A program made the position numbers and the translations under genes. Positions 35,390 through 36,274 of a stretch of 36,274 nucleotides of DNA are shown one piece after another. The notes beneath the pieces were generated by a model, which worked only from the letters and a program-made list of their open reading frames with translations, had not been told where the DNA came from and made no database searches. The first letter of the stretch is position 1, and every line of letters starts with the position of its first letter. The stretch is taken from the NCBI RefSeq assembly GCF_002869765.1, contig NZ_PNOR01000038.1, forward strand, positions 1-36,274, written 5' to 3'. This DNA is from Deinococcus planocerae. GTDB taxonomy: Bacteria; Deinococcota; Deinococci; Deinococcales; Deinococcaceae.

Positions 35390-36274
35390 TCAGCCGCCCA
35401 GCGTCCCGGACCGCCCCAGGGGGGCCGCGGGCCGCTCCGCCGCGTGCGGGGTCAGGGGCACGAGCAAGACGGGGAGCCCGGTCGAGCGCATCACCCGCGA
35501 CGACACGCTGCCGAGCAGCCAGCGGTCAAACCCCGTGCGGTTGTGGGTGCCCACCACGATCAGGTCGGCCTGAACGTCCCCCGCCGCCTGGGCGACCGCG
35601 CGCCCGAAGGGATGCCCCCGGGCCTCGTACAGCAGCGGGGTCAGGGGCGCGCCGGGCACCCGCCGCTGCGCCTCCTCGAGCACGTGCCGCCCGCCGCGCC
35701 GCACGGCCTGACGCACCGTGTCCCAGTCGGCGGCCCGCGTCCGGGGGCTTCCCACCGTGAGGAAGGACTCGATCACGTGCAGCACGTGGAGCCTGGCCCC
35801 CAGCGCCCGGGTGAGCCCCGACCCCTGCGCGAGGGCCGCCCAGCCGCTCGCCTCCCCGTCGACCGCCACGAGCACCCGCCGGAAGAGGGCGAAACTCCCG
35901 CCCGGAGGCCACCCGGGCAGCTCCTCGGGAAGGCGCTCCGGGTGGACCACCCACGCCTCGGGCGCGGCGTCCCCGCGCAGGAGGAGCACCGGGCGGGTCG
36001 AGAGGTGCGTGACGCGCTCGGCCACGCTGCCGAGCAGCCCGGCGGGGGCGCCGTGGCGACCGTGGGTGCCCATCACGACGGCGCTCTGCCCGAGCCCGGC
36101 AGCCGCCCGCGCGATGGCGTCGGCCACGGGCCCCTCGGCCTCCTGGGGGGCGGCGGCCACCCCGGCGCGGCCCGCCTCGCGCACCCAGAAGTCGAGCAGG
36201 GCGCGGCCATAGGCCCGGGCCTCCTCACGCGCCGCGGGGGCATGCACGCGGGTCTCGGGCACGTGCAGGAAGGG
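35390..36274 (-). CDS. Tandem universal stress protein (5' end outside window)
   Basis: Two UspA domains are joined. The first is cut at its start by the window edge and ends with VVMGTHGRHGAPAGLLGSVAERV and RPVLLLRGD. The second starts at LFRRVLVAVDGEASGWAALA and ends with IVVGTHNRTGFDRWLLGSV and PVLLVPL. Both have the G-x2-G/N-x9-GS type loop of ATP-binding Usp domains; the second has Asn in place of one Gly. The frame runs in without a stop (PFLHVPETRV), so the true start is beyond 36274. It heads the TerC/ATPase cluster and is probably cotranscribed with it. Confidence 0.9.
   Translation of the reverse strand, partial: PFLHVPETRVHAPAAREEARAYGRALLDFWVREAGRAGVAAAPQEAEGPVADAIARAAAGLGQSAVVMGTHGRHGAPAGLLGSVAERVTHLSTRPVLLLRGDAAPEAWVVHPERLPEELPGWPPGGSFALFRRVLVAVDGEASGWAALAQGSGLTRALGARLHVLHVIESFLTVGSPRTRAADWDTVRQAVRRGGRHVLEEAQRRVPGAPLTPLLYEARGHPFGRAVAQAAGDVQADLIVVGTHNRTGFDRWLLGSVSSRVMRSTGLPVLLVPLTPHAAERPAAPLGRSGTLGG

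Noticed and set aside
31380..35573. Long plus-strand frames opposite the ATPase and TerC genes
   Set aside because: They mirror the GC-rich minus-strand genes. The minus-strand products have complete P-type ATPase and TerC motifs.

Overview
The window is a very GC-rich bacterial chromosome segment. Its gene content points to a Deinococcus or close relative, which is an inference from gene content and style because no rRNA or marker gene is present. The clues are a bacterial major-royal-jelly/yellow protein, a spheroidene-monooxygenase-like protein, tandem Usp/TerC/P-type ATPase stress genes, and several -10-like boxes sitting 6-8 bases before a start codon, the spacing of leaderless genes that are common in Deinococcus. 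No tRNA, rRNA, CRISPR array, transposase or phage gene was seen.

Layout. 1-5.0 kb holds mixed single genes: the end of a nucleobase permease, a nitroreductase, a CrtA-like oxygenase convergent with a methyltransferase, a MOSC protein, a secreted C39-like peptidase and a coiled-coil protein. 5.3-6.6 kb holds a secreted royal-jelly/yellow beta-propeller protein behind a perfect 18-bp palindrome. 6.6-12.9 kb (minus strand) is a complete formate-oxidation cassette: a NuoG-like formate dehydrogenase catalytic subunit with Cys-Gln in place of the usual Cys-His active-site pair, a DUF1641 subunit, FdhD, an OFA-type formate/oxalate-class MFS carrier and a 38-residue carrier-associated membrane peptide. 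This matches the ForCE menaquinone-linked formate dehydrogenases of Bacillus subtilis, here joined to its own carrier. 13.0-16.1 kb carries an unknown 129-residue protein, a His-rich membrane protein paired with an SBP56/methanethiol-oxidase-type protein, and a small acidic protein.

16.3-18.4 kb has an erythromycin-esterase-family protein and a membrane-anchored proline-rich protein. 18.4-24.5 kb (minus strand) is a sugar cassette: LacI regulator, GH13 alpha-glucosidase, sugar-binding protein, ThuA and a Gfo/Idh/MocA dehydrogenase. Two identical LacI-type operators lie before the regulator and before the glucosidase, and the first sits between the -35 and -10 boxes of lacI. No sugar permease is present. 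24.6-30.3 kb (plus strand) is one six-gene ferric-siderophore operon with two binding proteins, two FecCD permeases, one ATPase and a sucrase/ferredoxin-like protein that has the Cys-x8-Cys / His-x3-His ligand pattern of Aim32-type [2Fe-2S] proteins, a candidate siderophore reductase.

30.4-36.3 kb (minus strand) is an ion-homeostasis and stress cluster: a tandem Usp protein cut by the window edge, a TerC membrane protein, a SERCA-like P-type ATPase with Lys in place of a Ca2+ site I glutamate, a single-domain Usp, a CBS-pair protein and, overlapping its 3' end, a broken rhodanese remnant. Most coding calls are firm; start sites, promoters and substrates are less certain and are marked as such.
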